Positions 5,727-12,659 of a stretch of DNA of 12,903 bases are shown piece after piece. Positions within the stretch are counted from its first letter, which is position 1. Each line of letters opens with the position of its first letter. This DNA is from DHVE2 group archaeon (lineage in GTDB: Archaea; Thermoplasmatota; Thermoplasmata; Thermoplasmatales; Aciduliprofundaceae). A program made the position numbers and the translations under genes. The DNA lies in the NCBI GenBank assembly GCA_026986135.1, contig JALSPD010000061.1, positions 1-12,903 on the forward strand, read 5' to 3'. The notes under the pieces were generated by a model that was not told the origin of the DNA, ran no database searches, and saw only the letters and a list, made by a program, of their open reading frames with translations.

Positions 5727-7115
5727 ATGAAAAAATTAACCCCCGATGGAAGTTTTGTTGGTGATAGACGGATTGTAAGACGCAAAAGCGAGAGCGTGGG
5801 AATGAACAGATGGGGAATCGTGGTGGCAATTGTGATATTTATCTCGGTAACAGCGGTTTTTACAGTGATTATGGGGAGCGGTACAACTTCTCATAGTGCG
5901 GCTCCATATTTCAGGAGCGTTAGTAATGATCTTGGAATGGGAAACAACACACCTGCGATTACAGTGGATACCAGGCATGGTGTTTTCGCCATCGCATGGT
6001 ATGGGTATGACTCTCACAAACATACGTGGTATTTAAATATCACCCTCATAGGCTCTAATGATGGCTCAATACTTGGCAGGGAGACCATAACCTCTGACAT
6101 AAATATTTATTATGGGAAACCGTTCAAATATGGACCGCAGATAGCATACGACCCTGATGACAACGGGTATCTGCTTATCTGGTACAGTGCCAATAAATCG
6201 CTGGATGGAGCCCTTCTTACCGATCATGCTCAGTTGGTTTATGGGCCCTTTGTGATAAACAGAACCGCCACCCATGTGAGCCCAAATGCATTCGGCCTTA
6301 GTTACGCGGGGAATCATCAGTTCAATGTGGTGTGGAGCTCAACAACATACAAAAGTTATTTTAGGTCTGTAAAAGTTGATACATCAAGCAATCCTCCTGT
6401 TACTCTTGGTACAGAAGTTCAGATTTCCGATGATCCAATAAGGAGCCATGTTAACCATGAAGTTGCAACAGATATTGGTGAAGGTACCACTATGGTGGTA
6501 TGGAGAAATTCCACAGGTGATAACACAAAGTACAATATAACTGGGAAGATATTTGATGCAGAAATCACAACTGTTTACAAAGAGGACTTTACTGTTGCAG
6601 ATGGCTTTAAGGATGGAAAGAAGTATGATTATCCAAATGTGGCTGGGGGTACCGGTCTGTTTTTCGTGGTTTATGCCAATTCTAACTCTCCATACGATGT
6701 ACATGGAAAAATATATGCCTCCGATGGCACACTTGCGAAGGAAATTGATATTATAGATTCCAGCTATGTTCTCAAATACTACGGGATTGGTGTAGCATAC
6801 AATGGAAGCGGTGGCTTCGTTGTGGTATGCCCAGATTCAAGTAAAAATATAGTGGCCCTGCTGTATGACACAGATGGAAACCTAGTCTGGCATAAAACTA
6901 TAGTTGAGGATGGAGATTCCAATGAAGGTGCTCGGGTAGCGGTGGATCCAAGCGGAAATGGTAACCCCACATATCAGTTTGTGTGGTACAGTTACACAGA
7001 TAAAGTGGTGAGAACTTCTTTTTGGGCTGAAAGCGAACTCGTGCCAGAGTTCTCAGCTGCGATACCAATGCTAGCGGTTCTCCTCGTATTTGTGGCAATC
7101 TGGCGGAGAAAATAA
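5727..7115 (+). CDS. Membrane-anchored surface protein with seven W-anchored repeats (predicted beta-propeller) and PEF-like C-terminus
   Basis: This 462-residue protein has no recognised enzyme motif. It has a basic N-terminus (RRIVRRK), a membrane segment at about 28-50, a long extracellular region, and a C-terminal PEF (440-442) followed by a hydrophobic helix and RRK. That tail resembles the PEF-CTERM type of archaeal sorting signal but could be a plain anchor. The ectodomain holds seven imperfect repeats, each with a hydrophobic strand ending in W, Y or C: VFAIAW, YLLIWY, FNVVWS, TMVVWR, FFVVYA, GFVVVC and YQFVWY. The anchor residues are at 91, 152, 203, 259, 316, 368 and 420, a spacing of 51-61. 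Seven such units suggest a seven-bladed propeller. Seven N-x-S/T sequons (N73, 104, 156, 178, 261, 270, 359) fit surface exposure. Binding partner and function are unknown. Confidence 0.75.
   Translation: MKKLTPDGSFVGDRRIVRRKSESVGMNRWGIVVAIVIFISVTAVFTVIMGSGTTSHSAAPYFRSVSNDLGMGNNTPAITVDTRHGVFAIAWYGYDSHKHTWYLNITLIGSNDGSILGRETITSDINIYYGKPFKYGPQIAYDPDDNGYLLIWYSANKSLDGALLTDHAQLVYGPFVINRTATHVSPNAFGLSYAGNHQFNVVWSSTTYKSYFRSVKVDTSSNPPVTLGTEVQISDDPIRSHVNHEVATDIGEGTTMVVWRNSTGDNTKYNITGKIFDAEITTVYKEDFTVADGFKDGKKYDYPNVAGGTGLFFVVYANSNSPYDVHGKIYASDGTLAKEIDIIDSSYVLKYYGIGVAYNGSGGFVVVCPDSSKNIVALLYDTDGNLVWHKTIVEDGDSNEGARVAVDPSGNGNPTYQFVWYSYTDKVVRTSFWAESELVPEFSAAIPMLAVLLVFVAIWRRK
5943..7037 (+). repeat. Seven tandem protein-level repeats of about 51-61 residues
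   Basis: Within the surface protein (residues 73-437) seven units share the plan polar turn, D-P or G-rich loop, five-residue hydrophobic strand, aromatic anchor, then three shorter strands. The clearest alignments are APAITV-like openings: TPAITVDTRHGVFAIAW, GPQIAYDPDDNGYLLIW, and VAVDPSGNGNPTYQFVW. The repeats have diverged strongly and are not evident as DNA repeats, so they are old. Confidence 0.65.
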
Positions 7116-7138
7116 AAACCAATCCCTTTACTTTTTTT
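7111..7138. terminator. Bidirectional A/T-rich terminator between convergent genes
   Basis: The two convergent genes end 12 bases apart. On the plus strand a T7 run (7132-7138) follows the propeller gene stop; on the minus strand GGTTTTTATTTTC follows the nuclease stop. Both are T-rich tracts of the kind that ends archaeal transcription. Confidence 0.4.
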
Positions 7139-7658
7139 CAAAATTCAGGTATCCGATGAATTTGTTGAGTGGCATTCCTTCCTCCCAGTGCATTATGTAG
7201 TTCCCATCGCGAGTTATGGGTATTTTAGGCAGGATATCATATACATATCCGGGCCAACCTTCAAATTCAATATCCATGGGTAATGTGAAAATGCGCCACG
7301 GATCTCCGCGCACAGATTTCAGGCGGAACGCATAAAGAGCGATTATTCCCGCACGTTCACATTCCCTCACAATTTCTTCTGCCTGCTTCTGTCCACGTCC
7401 GCGATTCTGAGTGAACCTCAATTTTTTCTCCTTTGAAGATTTTACCTCTATGGGGAAGGAGAAATCTCTGCGAATGGCTATAAGATCAACGCCGAAAGAT
7501 CCAGCTGCTCTAAGTACAAGAAACGGTCTCCTGATAAGTGTTTTGTAGTTCTCCCTCTCCTCCTCACTCATCGTTTTTGTTATTCTTGCTATTGTTTGCT
7601 CGTCTCCAGAGAGGATATTTTTCAGTTCCCTTTCGTATATTGCACCCTTTTTGGCCAT
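7128..7658 (-). CDS. hjc: Hjc-type Holliday junction resolvase, enlarged form
   Basis: This 176-residue protein should cut four-way DNA junctions as a dimer during recombination and fork repair. KKGAIYERELK carries Glu9-Arg10. After an insertion come FLVLRAAGSFGVDLIAI with Asp58 and FPIEVKSS with Glu71 and Lys73. The 13-residue step from Asp to Glu is the same as in Pyrococcus Hjc, so the E...D...E-x-K metal site looks complete. Canonical Hjc is about 120-140 residues; here roughly 25 charged residues lie between Glu9 and Asp58, and about 50 extra residues follow the PWRIFTL strand. The ATG at 7658 is preferred to the GTG at 7667 because MAKKG is the usual N-terminus. It lies 25 bases downstream of the Kbl-like gene and may be cotranscribed. 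No Shine-Dalgarno sequence is visible. Confidence 0.82.
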   Translation of the reverse strand: MAKKGAIYERELKNILSGDEQTIARITKTMSEEERENYKTLIRRPFLVLRAAGSFGVDLIAIRRDFSFPIEVKSSKEKKLRFTQNRGRGQKQAEEIVRECERAGIIALYAFRLKSVRGDPWRIFTLPMDIEFEGWPGYVYDILPKIPITRDGNYIMHWEEGMPLNKFIGYLNFEKK

Positions 7659-7683
7659 AAAAATCACAAAAAATTAGTATAGA

Positions 7684-8862
7684 TTAGATTAATTTCAGCT
7701 TCTTTCCAGCCTTCTCATAGGCATTCAGGGCGTGGTCCAGATCCTCTTTTGTGTGTCCAGCACTTACCTGATTCCTTATTCTCTCCAGACCTCTTGGAAC
7801 CATTGGGAACACAATTGGCAGGGCGAATACACCATCCTCAAATAGCATATGAGCAAGTTCCTTTGCTTTCTTTGAATCACGTACCATAACAGGCACTATG
7901 GGTGTCTGGCTCTTCCATGTGTCAAATCCAAGTGATTCAAGTTCCTTTTTGAAGTAGTTGCGGTTGTCCCACAGGCGCTTAACACGGTCTTTCTCCTGCA
8001 TAACGATTTCAAGAGATTTAATGTTTGCAGCTGTGACAGCTGGAGGATACGCAGCACTCAGAAGCCATGTACGGGCTGTGTTGTAAACGTACTCAATTAC
8101 ATATTCCTCTCCAGCAAGCATTCCACCCATGGAGCCAAGGGCCTTGGAGAAGGTACCCATCTGAAAGTCAATCTTTTTCTGAACTCCAAAGTGATGTCCA
8201 ATGCCTCTTCCCTCACCAAGCACACCCTCTCCGTGGGAATCGTCCACATAGGTCATTGCACCGTATTCATCTGCGAGTTTCACTATTTCGTCCATTGGGG
8301 CTATATCCCCGTCCATACTGAAAACGCCGTCTGTAACGATCAATATGTGCTCGTATTTATCATGCACTTCCTTAAGTTTCGCTTCAAGATCACCCATATC
8401 AAGATGCTTGTAGATCACCTTATCCGCTCTGGAAAGACGTATTCCATCTATTATGCTCCCATGATTGAGTTCATCGCTGAGTACAACATCCCCTTTTCCA
8501 ACTATCTTTGCAAGGGTACCTGCATTCGTTGCAAAACCAGTCTGAAAAGCAAGTCCTGCGGCAGTCTCCTTAAATTCTGCAATCTTCTTATGAAGTTTCT
8601 CCTGCAGGTCTGTGTATCCTGCGATACTCCAGTCGCTTCCAGCACCCCATCCGTACTTTTCAATTGCCTCTTTGGCGGCCTCTTTAAGGCGGGGGTCATT
8701 TGCCAGATCCAGATAATTGTTGGAGGCGAGCATCACCGCTTCCTTTCCCTCCACCACAACTCGGTTTGTGGATGGACCAAAAAGGCGAAGAAGTTCCCAG
8801 GTCTCCCCGCGGGCTTTCATCTCCTCCAGCATCTTTTTCAAATGCAGGGTTTTTTCACTCAT
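7684..8862 (-). CDS. kbl: Kbl-like glycine C-acetyltransferase / alpha-oxoamine synthase
   Basis: This 392-residue PLP enzyme of the alpha-oxoamine synthase family most resembles 2-amino-3-ketobutyrate CoA ligase, which splits 2-amino-3-oxobutyrate with CoA into glycine and acetyl-CoA in threonine breakdown. Motifs: SNNYLDLANDP (48-57), DELNHGSIIDG (130-140) with the PLP-stacking His134, TDGVFSMDGDIAPMDEI (177-193), VDDSHGEGVLG (206-216) with Asp207 and His210, TFSKALG (237-243) with the Schiff-base Lys240, and a C-terminus PMVPRG-x3-IRNQVSAGHT, which is close to E. coli Kbl. One signature differs: Kbl GSVRFICGTQDSHKELE reads GSDWSIAGYTDLQEKLH (75-91), losing the Arg and the His. Substrate specificity is therefore uncertain; no threonine dehydrogenase or biotin gene is adjacent. 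The start is fixed by a very strong ribosome site. Confidence 0.85.
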   Translation of the reverse strand: MSEKTLHLKKMLEEMKARGETWELLRLFGPSTNRVVVEGKEAVMLASNNYLDLANDPRLKEAAKEAIEKYGWGAGSDWSIAGYTDLQEKLHKKIAEFKETAAGLAFQTGFATNAGTLAKIVGKGDVVLSDELNHGSIIDGIRLSRADKVIYKHLDMGDLEAKLKEVHDKYEHILIVTDGVFSMDGDIAPMDEIVKLADEYGAMTYVDDSHGEGVLGEGRGIGHHFGVQKKIDFQMGTFSKALGSMGGMLAGEEYVIEYVYNTARTWLLSAAYPPAVTAANIKSLEIVMQEKDRVKRLWDNRNYFKKELESLGFDTWKSQTPIVPVMVRDSKKAKELAHMLFEDGVFALPIVFPMVPRGLERIRNQVSAGHTKEDLDHALNAYEKAGKKLKLI

Positions 8863-8865
8863 ACC

Positions 8866-8875
8866 ATCACCTCCC
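8866..8875 (-). promoter_or_regulatory. Near-perfect Shine-Dalgarno site of the kbl-like gene
   Basis: On the minus strand GGGAGGTGAT ends three bases before the ATG at 8862. GGAGGTGAT is complementary to the conserved 3' end of 16S rRNA over nine bases, the strongest site in the window, and it suggests high translation. Confidence 0.8.
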
Positions 8876-8893
8876 TAAATGATGTCATTATGC

Positions 8894-8902
8894 GATAAAA
8901 AG
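8894..8902 (-). promoter_or_regulatory. Promoter of the kbl-like gene: TATA box
   Basis: CTTTTTATC on the minus strand, preceded by a purine/A-rich GCAAAAT, is centred about 36 bases before the ATG. The transcript should begin near 8873, at the Shine-Dalgarno site. A split repeat, AATGA-TG-TCATT (8878-8889), lies between the box and the expected start. Confidence 0.55.
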
Positions 8903-8929
8903 ATTTTGCGAGGATGAAAATCACAAAGG

Positions 8930-8937
8930 TTAAATAG
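8930..8937 (+). promoter_or_regulatory. Promoter of the pilin-like pair: TATA box, leaderless start
   Basis: TTAAATAG, preceded by CACAAAGG as a possible BRE, is centred about 27 bases before the ATG at 8960. The upstream in-frame ATG at 8948 is only about 15 bases from the box and would not be on the mRNA, so 8960 is the chosen start. Confidence 0.6.
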
Positions 8938-8959
8938 CACAATCCCCATGATTTGGCGT

Positions 8960-9445
8960 ATGAAAGAAGAGGGCGTTGTGGACATGCCTATGCGCCTGAT
9001 GATCATCGCAGCTATCCTCGTTATCACGGTGCCAATAGTTTTGGGTATTGTGCATTATTATGCGGCTGTATCCTCTGAAGATCAGCTTATAAACGGGGTG
9101 AATTATCTCAAAAAACAGATACAGCTTGTATTTTCTCAGGGTGCAAATGCATCAATGGTGGTCAGAGTTTCGTTTCCATTTGGTACGGAATTTGTTAAAA
9201 TAGGGGGACCTCTTGATCAGGATTCCTCGCATCTCATCCGTTACAAGATGAGAAATGGTGTTGAGAGATACACCGTTGTTAACTATGGGAACATTGGTAT
9301 AAGGATGAGCCACGGTGGAAAGACCCTTACGGTTGTGGGGGGAACCTATGATTTTATCCTAACCAAGACCAAGGCGCCCATTGATCTTGATGGGGATGGG
9401 ATAGCAAACGATTACTATATAGAGATCTCCCTGCGGGAGGTGTGA
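8960..9445 (+). CDS. Pilin-like membrane-anchored surface protein with a DxDxDG loop
   Basis: This 161-residue protein has a short charged N-terminus (MKEEGVVDMP), one hydrophobic helix at about 12-34, an amphipathic stretch, and a beta-rich exterior. This is the layout of archaeal minor pilins, with a possible prepilin-type cut after Gly5, although the usual Glu at +5 is absent. Near the C-terminus DLDGDGIAND (142-151) matches the DxDxDG calcium loop of dockerins and thrombospondin type 3 repeats. RVSFPFGTEFVKIGG (69-83) followed by an RYK strand resembles the strand plan of the same class of proteins. The next gene has a similar layout, starts seven bases after this stop and is presumably cotranscribed. 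I do not recognise a named family; a structural role at the cell surface is an inference. Confidence 0.65.
   Translation: MKEEGVVDMPMRLMIIAAILVITVPIVLGIVHYYAAVSSEDQLINGVNYLKKQIQLVFSQGANASMVVRVSFPFGTEFVKIGGPLDQDSSHLIRYKMRNGVERYTVVNYGNIGIRMSHGGKTLTVVGGTYDFILTKTKAPIDLDGDGIANDYYIEISLREV
9436..9442 (+). promoter_or_regulatory. Shine-Dalgarno site of the second pilin-like gene
   Basis: GGAGGTG lies within the last codons of the upstream gene, nine bases before the ATG at 9452. Its strength fits an internal operon gene, unlike the leaderless first gene of the pair. Confidence 0.6.
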
Positions 9446-9451
9446 GGGGAA

Positions 9452-9961
9452 ATGCTTCAGTTTTTTTTGTCAAAAATAACAGTTTCATTTCTTGCCCTCT
9501 CCCTTGTTGCCCTTGCGGTTGGATATTTTATTTACTTCAGTGATGCTGCGTATGAAACAAAGGCCAAGGAAATCACAAATCTTATAGCCTCCAGAATTGA
9601 TGAAATTGCAGCTCAGAACATGGAGGTTCGCGTACTTTTTGTTTTCAACAACAGTGAAGGTGTTAAATTACCTGCAAAGATTGGAGATCAGTACTATACC
9701 CTTGAAATAGGCACACGTGCCATAACAATAAGGCTGGATGGAAGACATACCTTTGGATATGCTTCTTACATTCATACGCAGATATACACATTCAATCCGA
9801 AGCTGCTTGATGGGAAAAAGGTTACCAGCGAGATGCTGTATAGATATCAGGTACAGCATACGCCGCTCTATTCTCATACTCAGGCCTTCTATGTGGAGAA
9901 TAGATATATGCTTGTGGACGGTCTCTGGCAGTATGTCACCTTTGTTTACCTGAAAGAGTGA
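9452..9961 (+). CDS. Second pilin-like membrane-anchored surface protein
   Basis: This 169-residue protein begins MLQFFLSK, has one hydrophobic helix at about 9-29 (ITVSFLALSLVALAVGYFIY), then an amphipathic helix (KAKEITNLIASRIDEIAAQN, 37-56) and a beta-rich exterior. VRVLFVFNNSEGVKLPAKIG followed by QYYTLEIGTRAITIRLDG is the strand-LP-x-x-IG-x-x-Y-strand pattern often seen in archaeal pilin-like proteins. There are no cysteines and no recognised catalytic motif. It is seven bases downstream of a protein of the same layout, and the two probably work together at the cell surface, for example as minor pilins or a small heteromer. The next gene, alaS, has its own promoter, so the pair is likely a two-gene unit. 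The function is unknown. Confidence 0.6.
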   Translation: MLQFFLSKITVSFLALSLVALAVGYFIYFSDAAYETKAKEITNLIASRIDEIAAQNMEVRVLFVFNNSEGVKLPAKIGDQYYTLEIGTRAITIRLDGRHTFGYASYIHTQIYTFNPKLLDGKKVTSEMLYRYQVQHTPLYSHTQAFYVENRYMLVDGLWQYVTFVYLKE

Positions 9962-9962
9962 A

Positions 9963-9976
9963 GGCAAATTTAAATA
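9963..9976 (+). promoter_or_regulatory. Promoter of alaS: BRE plus TATA box, leaderless start
   Basis: GGCAA (9963-9967) followed by ATTTAAATA (9968-9976) is centred about 27 bases before the ATG at 9999. It lies just after the previous stop and supports this ATG over the in-frame TTG at 9978, which falls next to the TATA box. Confidence 0.65.
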
Positions 9977-9998
9977 ATTGGGCTCTATTTCGCAATCA

Positions 9999-12659
9999 AT
10001 GCTTGAAAAAGAGCTTAACCTGGAGTACTTTCGGAAGGAAGGTTTTAAAAGGTATCGCTGTGGGAAATGCGGATCTTATTTCTGGAGTGTTGTTCCCCGT
10101 GATACATGTACGGAATCACCATGTGGCGAGTACAGGTTTCTGGGCGAGGGAATGTTTAACAGGAAATTTGAAATTGAGGACATGCGTAATTTCTTCATCT
10201 CATTTTTCAAGGAGAGAGGCCATACGCCCATCAAGAGATATCCTGTGGTTGCAAGGTGGAGAGATGATGTTTTCCTCGTGAACGCATCCATATACGATTT
10301 CCAGCCGCATGTGACATCCGGGCTAGTTGATCCCCCTGCAAATCCCCTTGTAATCTCGCAGCCATGCATAAGGATGGTGGATGTGGATTCTGTGGGCAAG
10401 ACAGGGAGGCATCTCACAGGGTTTGAGATGATGGCCCATCATGCCTTCAACTACCCTGACAGGAGAGTTTACTGGAAGGAGGAGACTGTTGCGTATGCAA
10501 TAGAACTCCTTGAAAAACTCGGTGTGGATAGGGAGGACATAGTCCTCAAGGAGCATCCCTGGTTCGGCGGTGGAAATGCAGGCGCAAGCTTTGAGGTCAT
10601 CGTCGGAGGTCTTGAACTTGCCACCCTGGTGTTTATGAATCTCAGAGAATCACCCACGGGAAACATAGAGATTGAGGGTGTGAAATACGAGGAGATGCCT
10701 ATAAAGATAGTGGATACCGGCTATGGTCTTGAGAGATTTGTGTGGGTTTCCAAGGGTACTCCAACAATCTACGAGGCAATATATCCAGACATGCTTGAGA
10801 AGCTTATGAATCTGACGGGTGTTGTGAAGGATGAAAAGGAAGAGAGGGTTCTACAGCTTCTTGCATATCATTCCCCCAAGATAGAGGTCATGGGTGAGAG
10901 GAATTTCATGGAGTTCTTCATCAAAGAGGCGGGGATAAGCAGGGAGTATTATGAGAAGAGAATTGTGCCCATTCAGAAGCTTTACGCCCTGGCCGATTTT
11001 TCAAGAAGTCTTAGTTTTATGCTTACGGATGGAATAATTCCATCAAATATCCAGGCGGGGTATCTTGCTAGACTTCTAATAAGGAGGTCCCTTAACATTC
11101 TTTACAGTTTCGGAAATCCCATTTCTCTGTATGAATTGATTGAGATGCATGCCAGGAGGTTCTCCGACATAATGGATACCTCAATGCTTCCCATTGTGAG
11201 GGAGGAAATTGAGCTTGAAGAGGAAAGATACAGGCGCACACTGGAGAGAGGCAAAGATATTGTGAAGCGTCTTCTAAAGAAAAAGAGGAAAATTGATGTG
11301 GATGATCTCATCCTGCTTTATGACTCCCATGGCCTCCTTCCAGATATAGTAAAAAAGGTGGCAGAAGAACAGGGTGTTGAAATTGAAATTCCTGAGAACT
11401 TCCACTCGCTTGTTGCCAGGAAACATGAGAGTGCTGAGAAAAGGAAGGTTAAGGAGAAGAAGGAGTACCCATTCCCACCAACCAGGACCCTTTACTATGA
11501 AGATCCCTACATGAAAAACTTCACAGCAAAGGTTGTTCATGTGATGGGAAGAGAACTGATTCTTGATCAGACAGCGTTTTATCCTGAGGGTGGAGGACAG
11601 CCGAGTGATAGGGGTTTTGTGGAGTGGGATGGAAAAAGATACATGGTGCAGGATGTGCAGAAGTACAACGGTGTTATTGTTCACTATCTTGATAAGGAAG
11701 CAGATATACCGACAGGAGCGGATATTAGGGGCGAAATAGACTGGGATAGGCGGGAGAGGCTGATGAGGATGCATACAGCTGAGCATGTGCTTCTTGCTGC
11801 TTGCAGAAGGGTGCTGGGTAAACATGTGTGGCAGCATGGTACACAAAAGGATGTTATGGAATCCCGCTTTGACATTGCACATTATCGTCCTCTTTCCAGG
11901 GAGGAGGTAAAGGCCATTGAGAGGGAAGCTATGAGAATAATAACATCCTGCATTGATGTGGATGCAAGGTTCATGGATAGGAGAGAGGCAGAGGACAGGT
12001 ATGGTTTTGTTCTATACGAGGGAGGTGTCCCTCCAGGAAAGGAGATACGTGTAGTGAGAATTGATGGTTACGATGTTGAGGCGTGCGGAGGAACTCATGT
12101 TAGGAACACAGGAGAGATAGGATTTTTAAAGATTCTCAGGACTGAGAGGATTCAGGATGGTGTTACGAGGATCGTTTACAGTGCTGGTATCAGTGCCCTT
12201 GAGAAGATACAGGAGATTGAGGATCATGCCCTGACTTCGGCAAATCTTCTCAATGTATCACTTGACAGACTTGATGAGAAGGTTAAATCACTTATTGATG
12301 AACGCAAGGTTCTTGCTAAGGAATTGCAGAGGGAGAAGGAGAAGCGCATAGAGATACTTGCAAAAGAAATAATGTCCAGAGGATCCACAAAACTTGTGGA
12401 AATAGTGGATCTGGAGCCAAAGGAGATGCAAATGCTTATGAAGATACTCAGCGGAAGGATGGATGAAATTGTTCTGATTGGAAGGGACGGGAATATTATG
12501 GTTTGGAGCAAAGAGCACCGCGCAAGGGACATCGCCATGAAGGTGGCCGAGGCCATGGAAGGCAAGGCTGGAGGCAGAGGCGATTTTGCCCAAGGTAAAG
12601 GCAAACGTGAGAAGGTACAGGATGGGTTTAATATAGCAAAAGAGGTTATGGGATTATAA
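9999..12659 (+). CDS. alaS: Alanyl-tRNA synthetase, archaeal type
   Basis: This 886-residue class II synthetase charges tRNA-Ala in the cytoplasm and edits mischarged Ser or Gly. The N-terminus carries an archaeal extension with Cys21, Cys24, Cys37 and Cys42, a possible metal knuckle, before the catalytic domain (FEIEDMRNFFISFFKERGHT onward). The middle contains SLSFMLTDGIIPSNIQAGYLARLLIRR of the tRNA-recognition region. The editing domain has HTAEH (592-596) and CGGTH (696-700), the four metal-binding residues of functional AlaRS editing sites. A coiled coil (DRLDEKVKSLIDERKVLAKE) leads to the C-terminal C-Ala domain, which ends with GGRGDFAQGKG. The length is normal for archaea and the frame is intact. 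Its stop overlaps the next start by one base. Confidence 0.96.
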   Translation: MLEKELNLEYFRKEGFKRYRCGKCGSYFWSVVPRDTCTESPCGEYRFLGEGMFNRKFEIEDMRNFFISFFKERGHTPIKRYPVVARWRDDVFLVNASIYDFQPHVTSGLVDPPANPLVISQPCIRMVDVDSVGKTGRHLTGFEMMAHHAFNYPDRRVYWKEETVAYAIELLEKLGVDREDIVLKEHPWFGGGNAGASFEVIVGGLELATLVFMNLRESPTGNIEIEGVKYEEMPIKIVDTGYGLERFVWVSKGTPTIYEAIYPDMLEKLMNLTGVVKDEKEERVLQLLAYHSPKIEVMGERNFMEFFIKEAGISREYYEKRIVPIQKLYALADFSRSLSFMLTDGIIPSNIQAGYLARLLIRRSLNILYSFGNPISLYELIEMHARRFSDIMDTSMLPIVREEIELEEERYRRTLERGKDIVKRLLKKKRKIDVDDLILLYDSHGLLPDIVKKVAEEQGVEIEIPENFHSLVARKHESAEKRKVKEKKEYPFPPTRTLYYEDPYMKNFTAKVVHVMGRELILDQTAFYPEGGGQPSDRGFVEWDGKRYMVQDVQKYNGVIVHYLDKEADIPTGADIRGEIDWDRRERLMRMHTAEHVLLAACRRVLGKHVWQHGTQKDVMESRFDIAHYRPLSREEVKAIEREAMRIITSCIDVDARFMDRREAEDRYGFVLYEGGVPPGKEIRVVRIDGYDVEACGGTHVRNTGEIGFLKILRTERIQDGVTRIVYSAGISALEKIQEIEDHALTSANLLNVSLDRLDEKVKSLIDERKVLAKELQREKEKRIEILAKEIMSRGSTKLVEIVDLEPKEMQMLMKILSGRMDEIVLIGRDGNIMVWSKEHRARDIAMKVAEAMEGKAGGRGDFAQGKGKREKVQDGFNIAKEVMGL

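Noticed and set aside
8191..8898. 235-codon plus-strand open frame opposite the kbl-like gene
   Set aside because: It is antisense to conserved PLP-enzyme motifs and would run through the kbl promoter; no family resemblance.
11274..11882. 202-codon open frame on the minus strand inside alaS
   Set aside because: It lies wholly opposite a strongly conserved alaS, has no promoter or ribosome site, and its translation is of low-complexity, non-protein-like composition.
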